Part shown: positions 49,093 through 59,117 of the stretch, piece after piece
Position numbering within the stretch: position 1 is the stretch's first letter
Layout of the letters: each line of letters opens with the position of its first letter
NCBI GenBank assembly: GCA_039519185.1
Contig: CM076848.1
Location: 119,574,656 to 119,638,655 of the forward strand
From: Astragalus membranaceus
Taxonomy: Eukaryota > Streptophyta > Magnoliopsida > Fabales > Fabaceae
Direction of reading: 5' to 3'
Length of the DNA: 64,000 nt
Program-made: the position numbers and the translations under genes
Notes under the pieces: model-generated
What the model was told of the DNA's origin: nothing
Databases searched by the model: none
What the model saw: only the letters and a program-made list of their open reading frames with translations

Positions 49093-52074
49093 TGTAACAC
49101 CCCTTTTTTACCCGGTAATTTTGTTTAATAAAAATATCAGAGTTTTCAAAATTTAATTACACCTCAAGGGATGTCACACTTCAAATAACTCGCTTTTCGA
49201 AAACAGTCTTATAATAACTTCAAAACATCATTATCAATTAAATTACAACTTCGCATCCAAAATCCAACAGTTTAATCAGAAAAGGCATTACAACTATGCC
49301 AGGCTTGCAACCCTAAAATCCAATAACCACAACAGTCATAATGACTTACACGACATTCATTCCCCTCCCTAGTGTTACATATCAGAGCATGACGACTCTA
49401 CTCAAGGAGTGAAGCTAAAGGCCTTCACTAAGAATCACCTGCACGTTACCAACATGGGGGCAACATTCAAACAGGAAAGGGTGAGCATCATTTCAATCCA
49501 TATAATAGAAAATATGATAAGTACTAATCCTGGGCCACGAACTAGAACAATCAGCATCCAAAAACACCAAATATCACGTCACAGTCATCATTCGCATCAC
49601 TTACAATAACTCATCTCATGTCATGTAGATTTATGAAATGCAACCCACTCGCGGGTATATGCATGAAGGTACCTTTTCACAAAACGTCGCTTAGCCCTTA
49701 AGGCCTCATCGTCACTTAGCCACTCAGGCCCCAAAAACGTCACTAGGTTTATGCATATGGGCATGAGACACTATGATATGCACCACTCACAATACACAAA
49801 CACACAATTATTCAATTCATGGTCAACTATGTGACCCGTCACTTACCGGTTTGCTCGCAAAGAGCACAGCACCTGTCAAATCCACAATCAGCACACAACG
49901 TCACTAGGCCATTTAGACCTTAACATCACTTAGCCCTTCGGACCTCAAAACGTCACTGGGTTTTCATCGTCACTTACACATAATTATCAATCAACTCAAA
50001 TAATAGCCACTGAGGGCAAAACGTCATTTTCACGTCACTATAATAATAATAACCACAAAGGGCAGAACAGTCATTTACACATCACTATAATTAACAACAG
50101 CCACTAAGGGCGGAACAGTCATTTACACATCATTATATATAATAATCACCACAAAGGGCAGAACAGGCTTTTACACGTCATTATAATTATTATTAGCCAC
50201 CAAGGGCAAAACAGACTTTTACACGTCATTACAATTATTATTAGCCACCAAGGGCAAAACAGACTTTCACACGTCATAACTAATAATAAATAGCCACTAA
50301 GGGCGAAACAGTCATTTAACTAGCCACCAAGGGCATCCTCGTCATTTACACATCATTATCATTAACTTTGGCCACTAGAGGCAAAACAGTCATTTTGACA
50401 CTACCACGTTAAAACTGTTGTTTATACACCAAAAGGGGTTTTTAAGGAACTCCATGTCAATTTTCAATGTCACTGGGACGATCACCGGGGTCAGCCACTT
50501 GGGCGCCCACAAACAGTCAGAAAAATAACAATTTTTCATTTCAAAAATTGGACCCATAGATAGACAACGTAAAAAGCTTCACGACACTTTTCGAATCGCT
50601 CAAAACGGACGTCTGAGTCAAAAGTTATGCTAAAAATAAGTTTGGGAAAAATCAAGCAACATCCTGGAAATAGGCGCCTTAGGCGCCCAGGCAACCAGGC
50701 AACACGCGCACTGGCGCCCAGCGCCCAGGCGCGCAACACAACGCACACACACAACACAACGGGCGCTCAGCGCCCAGCGCCTGGCGCCCAGCGCCTTGGC
50801 GCAACACGCAGCAACACACATGGGCGCTCAGCGCCCAGCGCCTGGCGCCCTGCGCCTTGGCGCAACACACACACACACGCTTGGGCGCTCAGCGCCCAGC
50901 GCTGGCACCCAGCGCCCAGCGCCCAGCCACACAGGAAAATTTGGCAACACACAGCAACCCACACAAGCCACAGGCGCCCAGCACAGGCACTTGGCGCCCA
51001 GAAAACAGCAACAACAAACCCAGAATTTTTCCAACAACTCTTCAACACTAAAAACCAAAAATCACCATTTTTCCAACAATTTTCCAAGACACTAAAAACT
51101 GATTTTTAACAATTTAACTCATCAAAATCTTATATTTTTCAACACTCAAAATAACACTTAGTTTAGTCAATTAACAAAATTCCTTTGAGCACCATTATCA
51201 CATCACCTTGGCACCTAGGCGCCTATGCACACATTCATCCAATATTGCGAACAACAAAAACAATCCATCATACCAAATTTCAGTTTCATGGATACTCAAA
51301 TGCCACAAGTCATCAAACGACGCATAGGTCGCAATTACCTCAATGATTATAATTCCAACAATTCAATTCGCATCCATATATAAAACGCAACAAATCAATT
51401 CGCATACACATACACCAAAACTCAACCATTCAATTCGCATACATATATATATAAAGCCCAACATCAACAATGCATCAAGAACACATCAAGAATTCACGCA
51501 TGCATCAATTCGCATATACTCATAACAAACATATATGAAAGTTATCATCAAGAACATCAAGAAACGCAAAAGAACATCAAGAACATCATGGATCTAGTGG
51601 AAACCTTAGATCTAGGACCTATCATATGATTTATTAGATAGAATGATAGAGCTCCCCTAACCTTTTCAAGAAGAAGAATTCGATGCCCTAGGAGAAGTCA
51701 CCTACAGAGCCACAGCAACAACGGAGATCCTTTCCTCTTGATCTTCGAATCCTCTTCTCCTTCTCCTCTTGGCCGCCCCCTTGCTCTCTCTCTCTTTCTC
51801 ACGCTCCTCTCTTTCTCTCTTCCTTTCTCTTTCAATTTCGCAACAATAGCCAAAACCCTAACCCTCAATTGGCTTGCCCCCTTCGCATATGATCTTGGAT
51901 CATGGGCTTGGGCTTTCCACTTAAGCCCAAGTCTAACTAATTGGCGCCCTACTCCCTTAATACCACCTACACCATTTAAATATAATTTTTAATTAATTAA
52001 ATTATACCCAATAAATTAAATACATTCCTAAATACTTAATTAAATAAATTAATTAAATAATTTAGGGTGTTACA
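49093..52074 (-). mobile_element. TekN LTR3, intact, without TekB insertion
   Basis: 2982 bp, TGTAACACCCC ... GGGTGTTACA. The TekB target is uninterrupted near 51876-51885, so this LTR is the natural empty site and gives the full LTR length. ~48-bp repeats at about 50000-50400; GGCGCC tract at 50670-51000; CT-rich tract near 51745-51830. Followed by the CCTTC duplication. No gene is seen. Confidence 0.94.
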
Positions 52075-52079
52075 CCTTC
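52075..52079. repeat. Target duplication CCTTC, right of TekN array
   Basis: Pairs with 9096-9100. Confidence 0.93.
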
Positions 52080-52420
52080 GTCTGGTAGGAAGTGTCACGC
52101 TCTGATACGTAGCACCAGGGGGGGGTGTCCTATGTTTATGCGTTATTTTCCTTAAACCTTTAGATTTTGTTGGTGATGTATTGGTTTTTATTTTAGAACT
52201 CATTATTATTCCGCTGCTGGTGGTGATTAGATTTAGTTGATGCGAACTAAACGTTTTCTTATGGTGTTATGTATCTTGTGTTTTGAACCGAACTGTGAAA
52301 AGTGAAGTGATTGATTTTTATGGAGTAAGTGTAGCACTCGCTTAATATGTTTTCAAAGAAAAAAAAAAGAGAGACTCTGATTTTATTAAAAAGTAAAGTT
52401 ATTAGAAAAGGGGTGTTACA
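52080..52420 (+). mobile_element. TekA-1 LTR, right part
   Basis: Continues the LTR begun at 6869: GTCTGGTAGGAAGTGTCACGC, a G run, and the end GGGGTGTTACA at 52420. The 341 bp correspond to the end of the TekA-2 5' LTR in reverse. With 6869-9100 it makes a 2573-bp LTR. Pol lies to its left and primer site plus gag to its right, so one LTR separates two internal regions. Confidence 0.92.
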
Positions 52421-52424
52421 TTAG

Positions 52425-52436
52425 TGGTATCAGAGC
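52425..52436 (+). other. TekA-1 primer-binding site
   Basis: TGGTATCAGAGC, four bases after the LTR end. Confidence 0.92.
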
Positions 52437-52539
52437 AGTTCGGTCTGTCCGGCCAAGTCGTCCTGTCATAGTGTCTTATGACAAATAGAATTGTTAGATT
52501 AGTTCTAAATTTCTGTTTGTGCTGCAGTGATAGTTTGAA

Positions 52540-52955
52540 ATGGCTGGGAGGAACGACGCTGCTCTTGCTGCTGCTTTGCAGGCTATGGCTCAAGCTGTTG
52601 GGAACCAGCAAAATGGTGCTGAAAATGCTGGGACTCGCAGTTTGGCCACGTTCCAGAGGGAGAATCCACCTGTCTTTAAGGGCAAGTATAATCCAGATGG
52701 TGCTCTAGCATGGCTGAAAGAGATTGAAAGGATATTTCGGGTCATGGATTGTAATGACGCGCAGAAAGTCAGGTATGGTACCCATACTCTGGCAGAGGAA
52801 GCTGATGATTGGTGGATGGAGGTGAGGCAGAGATTGGAAACTGCTAATGAGGAGATAACTTGGGCTGTTTTCCGTAGAGAGTTCTTACGGAAATATTTTC
52901 CTGAAGATGTGAGAGGTAAGAAAGAAATAGAGTTCCTTGAGCTGGAGCAAGGAAG
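52540..52955 (+). pseudogene. gag-pol: TekA-1 gag, 5' part, cut by Ogre-1
   Basis: 139 codons from ATG at 52540 (MAGRNDAALAAALQAMAQAV) through the capsid-like region (RNLA/RSLATFQREN, GTHTLAEEADDWW, REFLRKYFPEDVRG) to ELEQG, where the Ogre-1 LTR begins at 52956. The frame runs on into LTR sequence, but those residues are not native. The missing rest of gag is the type of sequence found at 2903. TTTCTGTTTGTGCTGCAG ends at 52527, a good splice-acceptor shape 12 bases before the ATG. The target duplication GGAAG is at 52951-52955. Confidence 0.92.
52951..52955. repeat. Target duplication GGAAG of Ogre-1
   Basis: GGAAG before the LTR start TGTTATACCCC at 52956 matches GGAAG at 2903-2907 after the LTR end ...CAACA. 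Confidence 0.88.
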
Positions 52956-55900
52956 TGTTATACCCCAATTTTGTCCGTTTTCTAGTTTTAGTCGTTTATT
53001 TTACTTAAACCGTGTTTTGAAGTCGCGTGATTGCGAGAATTATCAGTATGGCGTCTCAGTTACTAATCCTAGCCAATCTCAATTACCCTGTTCAACTAAA
53101 TCGAAATACCGTTGTTTTAAATTAGGCATGCACGCGAATGATCGATCGTTTCGTTCGTTCTTCAATTTAATCTTCGTATTTGGATTTAAGTCGAACCTAA
53201 TTGAGACTAACAAAGTCATTTTTCTCGCGATTGGGCTTCGTTTCAGCTATTTTTCTAAGTTGGGCCTATGTTTAGTCTTTCGATTGGGCTTGGCCCAATT
53301 TAATCATTTTTCCCTTACATCTTTGACCAAAAACAATAGAATCGTCCAAATAGCTGTTTATGGACATCAAAAATATTAAATAAAATCCGAATTTAAAATT
53401 AATATTACAATTGTCCAAAAAAAAACAAAAAAATATAAAATAGTCAAAAATACCAAAAATCAGAAAAAACGAAAATACAAAAATAGCAGCAGCAGCATAT
53501 CCATGGGCTGATTCTTGTTGCCCAAGAGTCCAATAACCTGAAAAAGGAAATAAAATCAGGTTAGAATCAAAGAATTCATTTTCCAAAACCTAAAGATGCC
53601 TATAAAATCAACAATCCACAGACACAGAAAGGGGGACCCAAAATTCAGACAGAGAAAAACACACAGAAAATCAGAGAAAATCAGACACACAGACAGAAAA
53701 TACAGAGAAATTCAGAGCAAAAAATTAGGGTTTTATGTTGAAACCCTAATCTCAACGCGTCAAAATTCAGAAGAAGCGGCAGTCAGCAGCAAAACAAAGG
53801 AAACAGTAACCAGCAAGCAAACATAAGGAGCATACCAGATGCTGGAATAAAGGTTGGTAACAATAAGTTTCGTTTTCCTTAATTTCGTACATAATAGGTT
53901 TGCAAAGAACTGTAATTGTTATTAATCTGAACTCAGTATCAAAACAATGTATATGAACTAAAGAAAATCAAGTAGGTTCAGTTTATGTTTTTTTAGTTAG
54001 AAATATTAACTGTGAATATTATTGCTTGAAGTAGTTTAGGTTTTTTTATAAAAATTTCAAGAACAAATTAAGGCTCGACTTAGGACCGTGAACAAATAGA
54101 GCTAAGAAGACAACCACAAACAAATGAAATAGGTACTGGGTTTCAGAAGCCCTAAAACGAAATTAAGAAAGGAGAGCAAACAGAACAATGAGTTTTAGAA
54201 TATCACAAACATTTCATTTTTAGTTAAAAAAAATTAGGGTTTAGATTTAATCTGTTGTAGAAAAACGAAATTGAAAGAAAAAGGCAGAAGCAGGCATGAA
54301 AGAACCGAAGCAGGAGAGGAGAGAAAGGGAAACAAAAAAAAATAAATGATAAGGACCGAAGCCATACCTGTAATTCCGGCCACCGTCTCCTCCACGAGAA
54401 TGTCTCTGTCACCGTCGCGAACCACCGCCACCACGTTCGGTCCAAGCCTCGCTGTCACCATCGCCACCGTCACGACACCGCACCCCCAGCATCTCAGTCA
54501 CACCATCCCTCTTCTTCTCCACGCACGAATCCCAAACCAAGCGCTGTCGTCTCTCACCACGAACACCGTCATCGCCCCCTTTGCCACCGTAATCCTCCAC
54601 TGTGCTCATTTCTTTCTCCCTCCTCGCCGTGTCTATCTCTCTCGCACCACCGTCTCTATCTTCGCGTTTCGTTCACTCTCCTTCTCTCTCTTTCTTCTGC
54701 GATTTTTCCTCTCTCTCTCTCTGTTCTGCGAAAATCACCACCTTCGTCGTCGCCGGAGACGACGCGAACCTCCACCATATGCCTCTGTCGCTCTCCGTTT
54801 TGCGTGGTGCGGCCGATAGGAAGGGGAAGTGAAAAGGATCAGGGTTGAGGGATTTGGTGCCATGGACAGCGCCGCAAGATTAGGGAATTTAGAAAATAGG
54901 GTTTGAGAGAGCGAGATTTGAGTGCGGCGCTGTGGGGAAGGGAGAGAGGAAGAATTTTTAGGGTTTGGAGTATTTTGGTAGAGCTGCGGCGCTGCTAGCT
55001 GAAGAAGAGGATTTGAAACAGATTAGGTTTTCTGAGTTTGTTTCCTTTTATACCTCCATCTGTTTGTTTATTTTATTTAAAATTAAAAAAATCAGATTTA
55101 GTAATTGCACCCCCCAATTTTCGATGGCATAGCCCCCCCATTTTTCGCAAGCCTTTTTTTGTTTTTTTTTACGCGGACTGGATCTATAAAAAACAAGCTG
55201 GGCCTTATTAACTGCACCCCCTTTTAAAATACAACCACTCTTATTGATCACACCCCCGTTTTACCATTTCACCCCCTTTTCTCGTTTTTTTTATTTAATT
55301 TAATTCTCTTCAAGACAAAATATTTTCTCATAAATTAAAAACTTTGTTAATAGTCTTGTGAAGCCTTTGCTTGCATGATTATTAACAACGAGGTACTAGT
55401 GGTGATCACTTGGAGCCTTTGCTCAATTGATCATCATGAATGCCTAATTTTCCTAAAAATTTTCACTAAATCAAAAAACTTTGTTAGTGGTCTTGCGAAG
55501 CCTTTGCTTGCGTGATTATTAACAATGGAGTGCTAATGGTGGTCACTTGGAGCCTTTGCTCAATTGATCATCATGAAAGCTCAATTATCACAATTAAACA
55601 AGTTAAAAAACAAAAACCGTTTTCCAAACACAGAAGAACTACGTAGCTTTGAATTCTCCATCGCACCAGGAGATACGTAGGAGCGGGTCACATCCCGTCA
55701 AGCATAACAAATAAAAATCATTTTCACAATAAGTTTTCAACAATTATTTTCAAAAGAACTTAGAACTACGTCGCCTTTGATTCTCCACCCGGAGATACGT
55801 AGGAGCAGGGCCACGCTCCTGTCAAGCGCAAAAATAAACAATTTCTAAAATTAAAGAATATACAAACAGATCTCCTTCATTTTAAAAGCAAAAATCTTAT

Positions 55901-56524
55901 TTTCAAGGTAGGGGATCAAGTCGGTCGTACGGCCGGGTTAATCATCGTTTTAAGATAAGTGAACTGTGGCCCCTCAGAGCCCCAGCGCTCCTTCAGCCCT
56001 CAGTGGCCCTTCAGACCCCCAGTGGTCCTCCAACACAGATCACACAGTCCTAAAACCCCTACATTAAAAAAAACACCAACCCACAAACATTTTCTACACA
56101 GAAGAACTACGTAGCTTTGAGTTCTCCATCGCACCGGGAGATACGTAGGAGCGGGCCATGTCCCGTCAAGCGTTTTTTCTAAAAAACCACTTTTCCCCCT
56201 TTTTTTCATAATAAATAAAGATTTTCCTAAAGAGTTTTTTCAATGAGAAGTAGAGAGGCAAAATTAAGTATTTTCAAATCAACACACTAAAACCACACAT
56301 TTAATTAAAGGTTCTCTCTCAGTAGAGAGGACGTGTGGGGTGCTAACACCTTCCCTGCGCGTAACCGACCCCCGAACCCTATTCTCTAGTTTCGCAAGAC
56401 CAATCGCTTTCCAAAAAAGGTTTTCCTAATATTTTCCTTAATAAATATTGGTGGCGGCTTCATTATCTTAGGAAAAGTTGTGAACGAGGAAGGTTCTCCC
56501 TCGGAGACTTTTTCGGGCGCAACA
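52956..56524 (+). mobile_element. Ogre/Tat-like LTR, full length (5' LTR)
   Basis: 3569 bp, TGTTATACCCCAATTTTG ... GGGCGCAACA, followed by a primer-site-like TGGCGACTTCACTGGGGAC. From 53625 on it matches 1-2902 with scattered substitutions and small indels. The first ~670 bp (52956-53624) are seen only here. Contains the C-rich stretch near 54380-54800, the ~140-bp repeat pair near 55335-55590 and three ACGTA modules near 55635-56173. No credible gene. Confidence 0.9.
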
Positions 56525-56526
56525 GC

Positions 56527-56545
56527 TGGCGACTTCACTGGGGAC
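56527..56545 (+). other. Ogre-1 primer-binding site
   Basis: TGGCGACTTCACTGGGGAC, two bases after the LTR. Ogre elements have a closely similar site just after the LTR, attributed to tRNA-Arg (family knowledge, from memory). Confidence 0.75.
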
Positions 56546-58464
56546 ACTAAAATTTTTTTTAAAAGTGGGTCAAGCCTAACTAATTAAATGTGTGGTTTAT
56601 ATGATTGATTTGAATATCTTGCTTTGCCTCTCTTCTTTTTCCTTTTTCATAAGCATGTTACGTCCATGTGCATTCTTATTCTATGTTTGCTTTTGCAATA
56701 GATAATTACTTTTTTGCTTAGTTCTCTCATGCATTTCTTCCCCTTTCTTATCATGTCCCCTTCTTCTCTGCTCCCTTTCCTATGGTAAGCACATGCATAC
56801 TTCCCCTTTCTCATCATGTCCCCTTCTTCTTTGCTCCCTTTCTTGAGGTAAGTAGTGCATTGTTATTGGCACCCTAGATTAGTTTATATTGGATCGATAT
56901 TGAACCCTAGGATAAACAACATGCTATTTGTCTGGACTGCTCTGGATTTTCATTTGCAGGTGGGGAAGGGTAGTTATTCCTAGGTGTTGTGCCCTCGACA
57001 CACACTTCACATCCTATACTTGTGATCATTGAGTGGGGCCTAAAACCCAAGGTCTGAACAAAAAACCTAGGAGAGTGGGAACGATTAGTGACTGCCATTC
57101 GTAGACCTTTGTCTGTATGGCTCTCATGAAAGTTCCGCCCAAGAGTGCGCTTTGTCATGATGCCTCACACTCGGTAGCTTTCTACGATTGTGGGTGCCAT
57201 CATGAGAGAGACTTTAGCTCTTGGTTGCCATTGTAAGGAAGTGATTAGAACCTACATGGGAGGATTACCCCTTTCGTCGACTTTAGACCCTAGGATTCCC
57301 ACCCTTTGTAGGACACGGGGGCACGCCTTTGTTTGTTGCATTAATTTAGGCATTCCTTTTTCTTAAACTCTATTTCAAAAATCGTAGAAAATAATATCCT
57401 TATTTTCTTACCCTCTTTTTATGTAAATGACACATCATTTCGCACCATTGCATTTGCATCTAACAAAAGTTTGAAAAAAAAAATTCATCTTGCATTCCCT
57501 TTCATTACATAAAGATAAAACAAAAAAAAAACAATTATCATAAGCATTTCATTTATAATCATGCAAAAAAAAATCCTCGTCAAGTTAATCCAAGATGAGA
57601 CATTCATGCATAAGCATTATTTCAAAAAAGACACAGTAGAACTACGTAAGCTTTGATTCCTCATTACAATGGGGATACGTAGGAGCGGGTCAAACCCCGT
57701 CAAGCACATTTTTCTAAAACCTTTTTTTCCAATAAATCATTTTCATCTCCAAATAATTTTCAAAATCATGTTCCAAAACTAAAAAACAAAAAAAGAAAAT
57801 CATTGTGAGTATCATGCATCTCATTGCACAAAAAAAAAAAATGAAAACAAGAAAGCATCTCATTCATAATCATGAATAAAAATCATCATCAAATTTATTC
57901 CAAATGTAGCATTCATGCACCATTTCATTAACCTCATCACTTTGGTTCAAATACATCATTCCTCCATACATGCATCTTTCAAAAAAGGAAGGGGCATTGG
58001 TATTTCATACCTTGCCTTGCCTCTAAAAAAAAAATCATCATCATTTAGAGAAAAGCATCTTTCTTGCATCTTTCATCATTCAATAGAAAAAGGGGGGGCA
58101 TTGGTATTTCGTACCTTGTCTCGCCTCTAAAAAAAAAATATAAAAAAAAAATCAAAATCAAAAATCATTTTGAAAAAAAAAGGGGGCATCATTCTTGCAT
58201 CATTCGCATTGGCATTCCATATTTTGTCTTGCATTAAAAATAACAAAATTATTTAGAATAAGCCACACTCTTCGAGTGGTCATTCTTCACGCATTTGCAT
58301 CATACTTGCATATCATAATTTGTTCATTCATTCATTACATAAAATAAGAGTTGTGATGAGAAGCGAGACGTTCTTGCGAAACAATCATCCTTTTTGAAAA
58401 AGTTTATCCTTACTTGGTTGCAAACTCAAGGTGTTCCAAGGCACTCAGTTTTTCAAAAGCACTG
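56546..58464 (+). mobile_element. Ogre-1 internal 5' region, non-coding
   Basis: About 1.9 kb after the primer site with no convincing coding sequence, as expected for the long leader of Ogre-type elements. It has two CCCCTTTCT-ATCATGTCCCCTTCTTCT repeats (near 56747-56785 and 56802-56845), an ACGTA module near 57646-57704, and three degenerate ~100-bp repeats near 57980-58250 with GGGGCATTGGTATTTC and A runs. It stops at 58464, where the palindromes begin; the rest of Ogre-1 must lie beyond the window. Confidence 0.75.
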
Positions 58465-58782
58465 TGTAACAGCCCAGGTCCACCGCAGTGGCCACCCCGG
58501 TCCCACTGTTACCTCACGGTCTTTTCTACCCCCCTTGTAGAATTTTTGCCTTCCGTGGGAATCGAACCTTGCACCTGAGGCATAAGTGCAAGTTAAACCC
58601 CCTTCCCACTACCAATTGAGCGCGCGCTCAATTGGTAGTGGGAAGGGGGTTTAACTTGCACTTATGCCTCAGGTGCAAGGTTCGATTCCCACGGAAGGCA
58701 AAAATTCTACAAGGGGGGTAGAAAAGACCGTGAGGTAACAGTGGGACCGGGGTGGCCACTGCGGTGGACCTGGGCTGTTACA
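58465..58782. repeat. Perfect 318-bp palindrome P1
   Basis: Two 159-bp arms, exact reverse complements with no spacer; the centre is GAGCGC/GCGCTC at 58623/58624. Outer ends are TGTAACAGCCCAGG and CCTGGGCTGTTACA. I compared both arms base by base and found no mismatch. Each arm carries a tRNA-like B box, GGTTCGATTCC (58679-58689 on +). Confidence 0.95.
58624..58782 (+). repeat. SINE-like unit with tRNA-like A and B boxes (P1, right arm)
   Basis: Reading outward from the palindrome centre: GCGCTCAATTGGTAGTGGG resembles a tRNA D-arm/A-box region, and GGTTCGATTCC about 50 bases on is a perfect B box. The remaining ~90 bp are not tRNA-like and end GGGCTGTTACA before TAAAAA. This suggests a tRNA-derived SINE head and body. 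The other three arms (58465-58623 minus, 58802-58959 minus, 58960-59117 plus) are the same unit. Pol III activity is not shown. Confidence 0.6.
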
Positions 58783-58801
58783 TAAAAAGGCGCCTTTTTA
58801 T
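58783..58801. repeat. Palindromic linker between P1 and P2
   Basis: TAAAAAGGCGCCTTTTTA plus T. The 18-bp core is itself a perfect palindrome, so the four arms and the linker form a nested inverted structure. Confidence 0.93.
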
Positions 58802-59117
58802 TGTAACAGCCCAGGTCCACCGCAGCGGCCACCCCGGTCCCACTGTTACCTCACGGTCTTCTCTACCCCTCTTGTAGAATTTTTGCCTTCCGTGGGAATC
58901 GAACCTTGCACCTGAGGCATAAGTGCAAGTTAAACCCCCTTCCCACTACCAATTGAGTGCGCTCAATTGGTAGTGGGAAGGGGGTTTAACTTGCACTTAT
59001 GCCTCAGGTGCAAGGTTCGATTCCCACGGAAGGCAAAAATTCTACAAGAGGGGTAGAGAAGACCGTGAGGTAACAGTGGGACCGGGGTGGCCGCTGCGGT
59101 GGACCTGGGCTGTTACA
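58802..59117. repeat. 316-bp palindrome P2
   Basis: Arms are reverse complements apart from one T/G mismatch at the centre (GAGTG/CGCTC at 58959/58960). It differs from P1 at three places per arm and at the centre, and each arm difference is mirrored in the opposite arm. B box on + at about 59014-59024. Confidence 0.94.

Larger units (their letters stand above)
9101..52074 (-). mobile_element. TekN-1: tandem LTR-sharing array LTR1-int-LTR2-int-LTR3
   Basis: A 42,974-bp block starts TGTAACACCCC, ends GGTGTTACA and is flanked by CCTTC duplications, so it began as one insertion into the TekA-1 LTR. Inside are three TekN LTRs (9101-24163, 26278-46978, 49093-52074) and two internal regions (24164-26277, 46979-49092), in reverse orientation. 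LTR1 and LTR2 each contain TekB-1 at the same site; LTR3 does not. The repeat units are 17,177 bp (9101-26277) and 22,815 bp (26278-49092); the size difference is almost entirely the whole TekA-2 element in the second unit versus a solo LTR in the first. Confidence 0.93.

Noticed and set aside
52540..53379. 279-codon frame as a chimeric gag gene
   Set aside because: Codons after 52955 are Ogre LTR sequence read by chance; no conserved residues follow.
58659..58700. Functional tRNA gene on the strength of the B box
   Set aside because: No complete cloverleaf or acceptor stem can be drawn, and the unit continues into non-tRNA sequence; a SINE-like origin fits better.
58465..59117. Foldback DNA transposon with terminal inverted repeats
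   Set aside because: The whole sequence is arm with no interior or transposase, and no clear target duplication was found; kept only as a possible alternative to the SINE-like reading.
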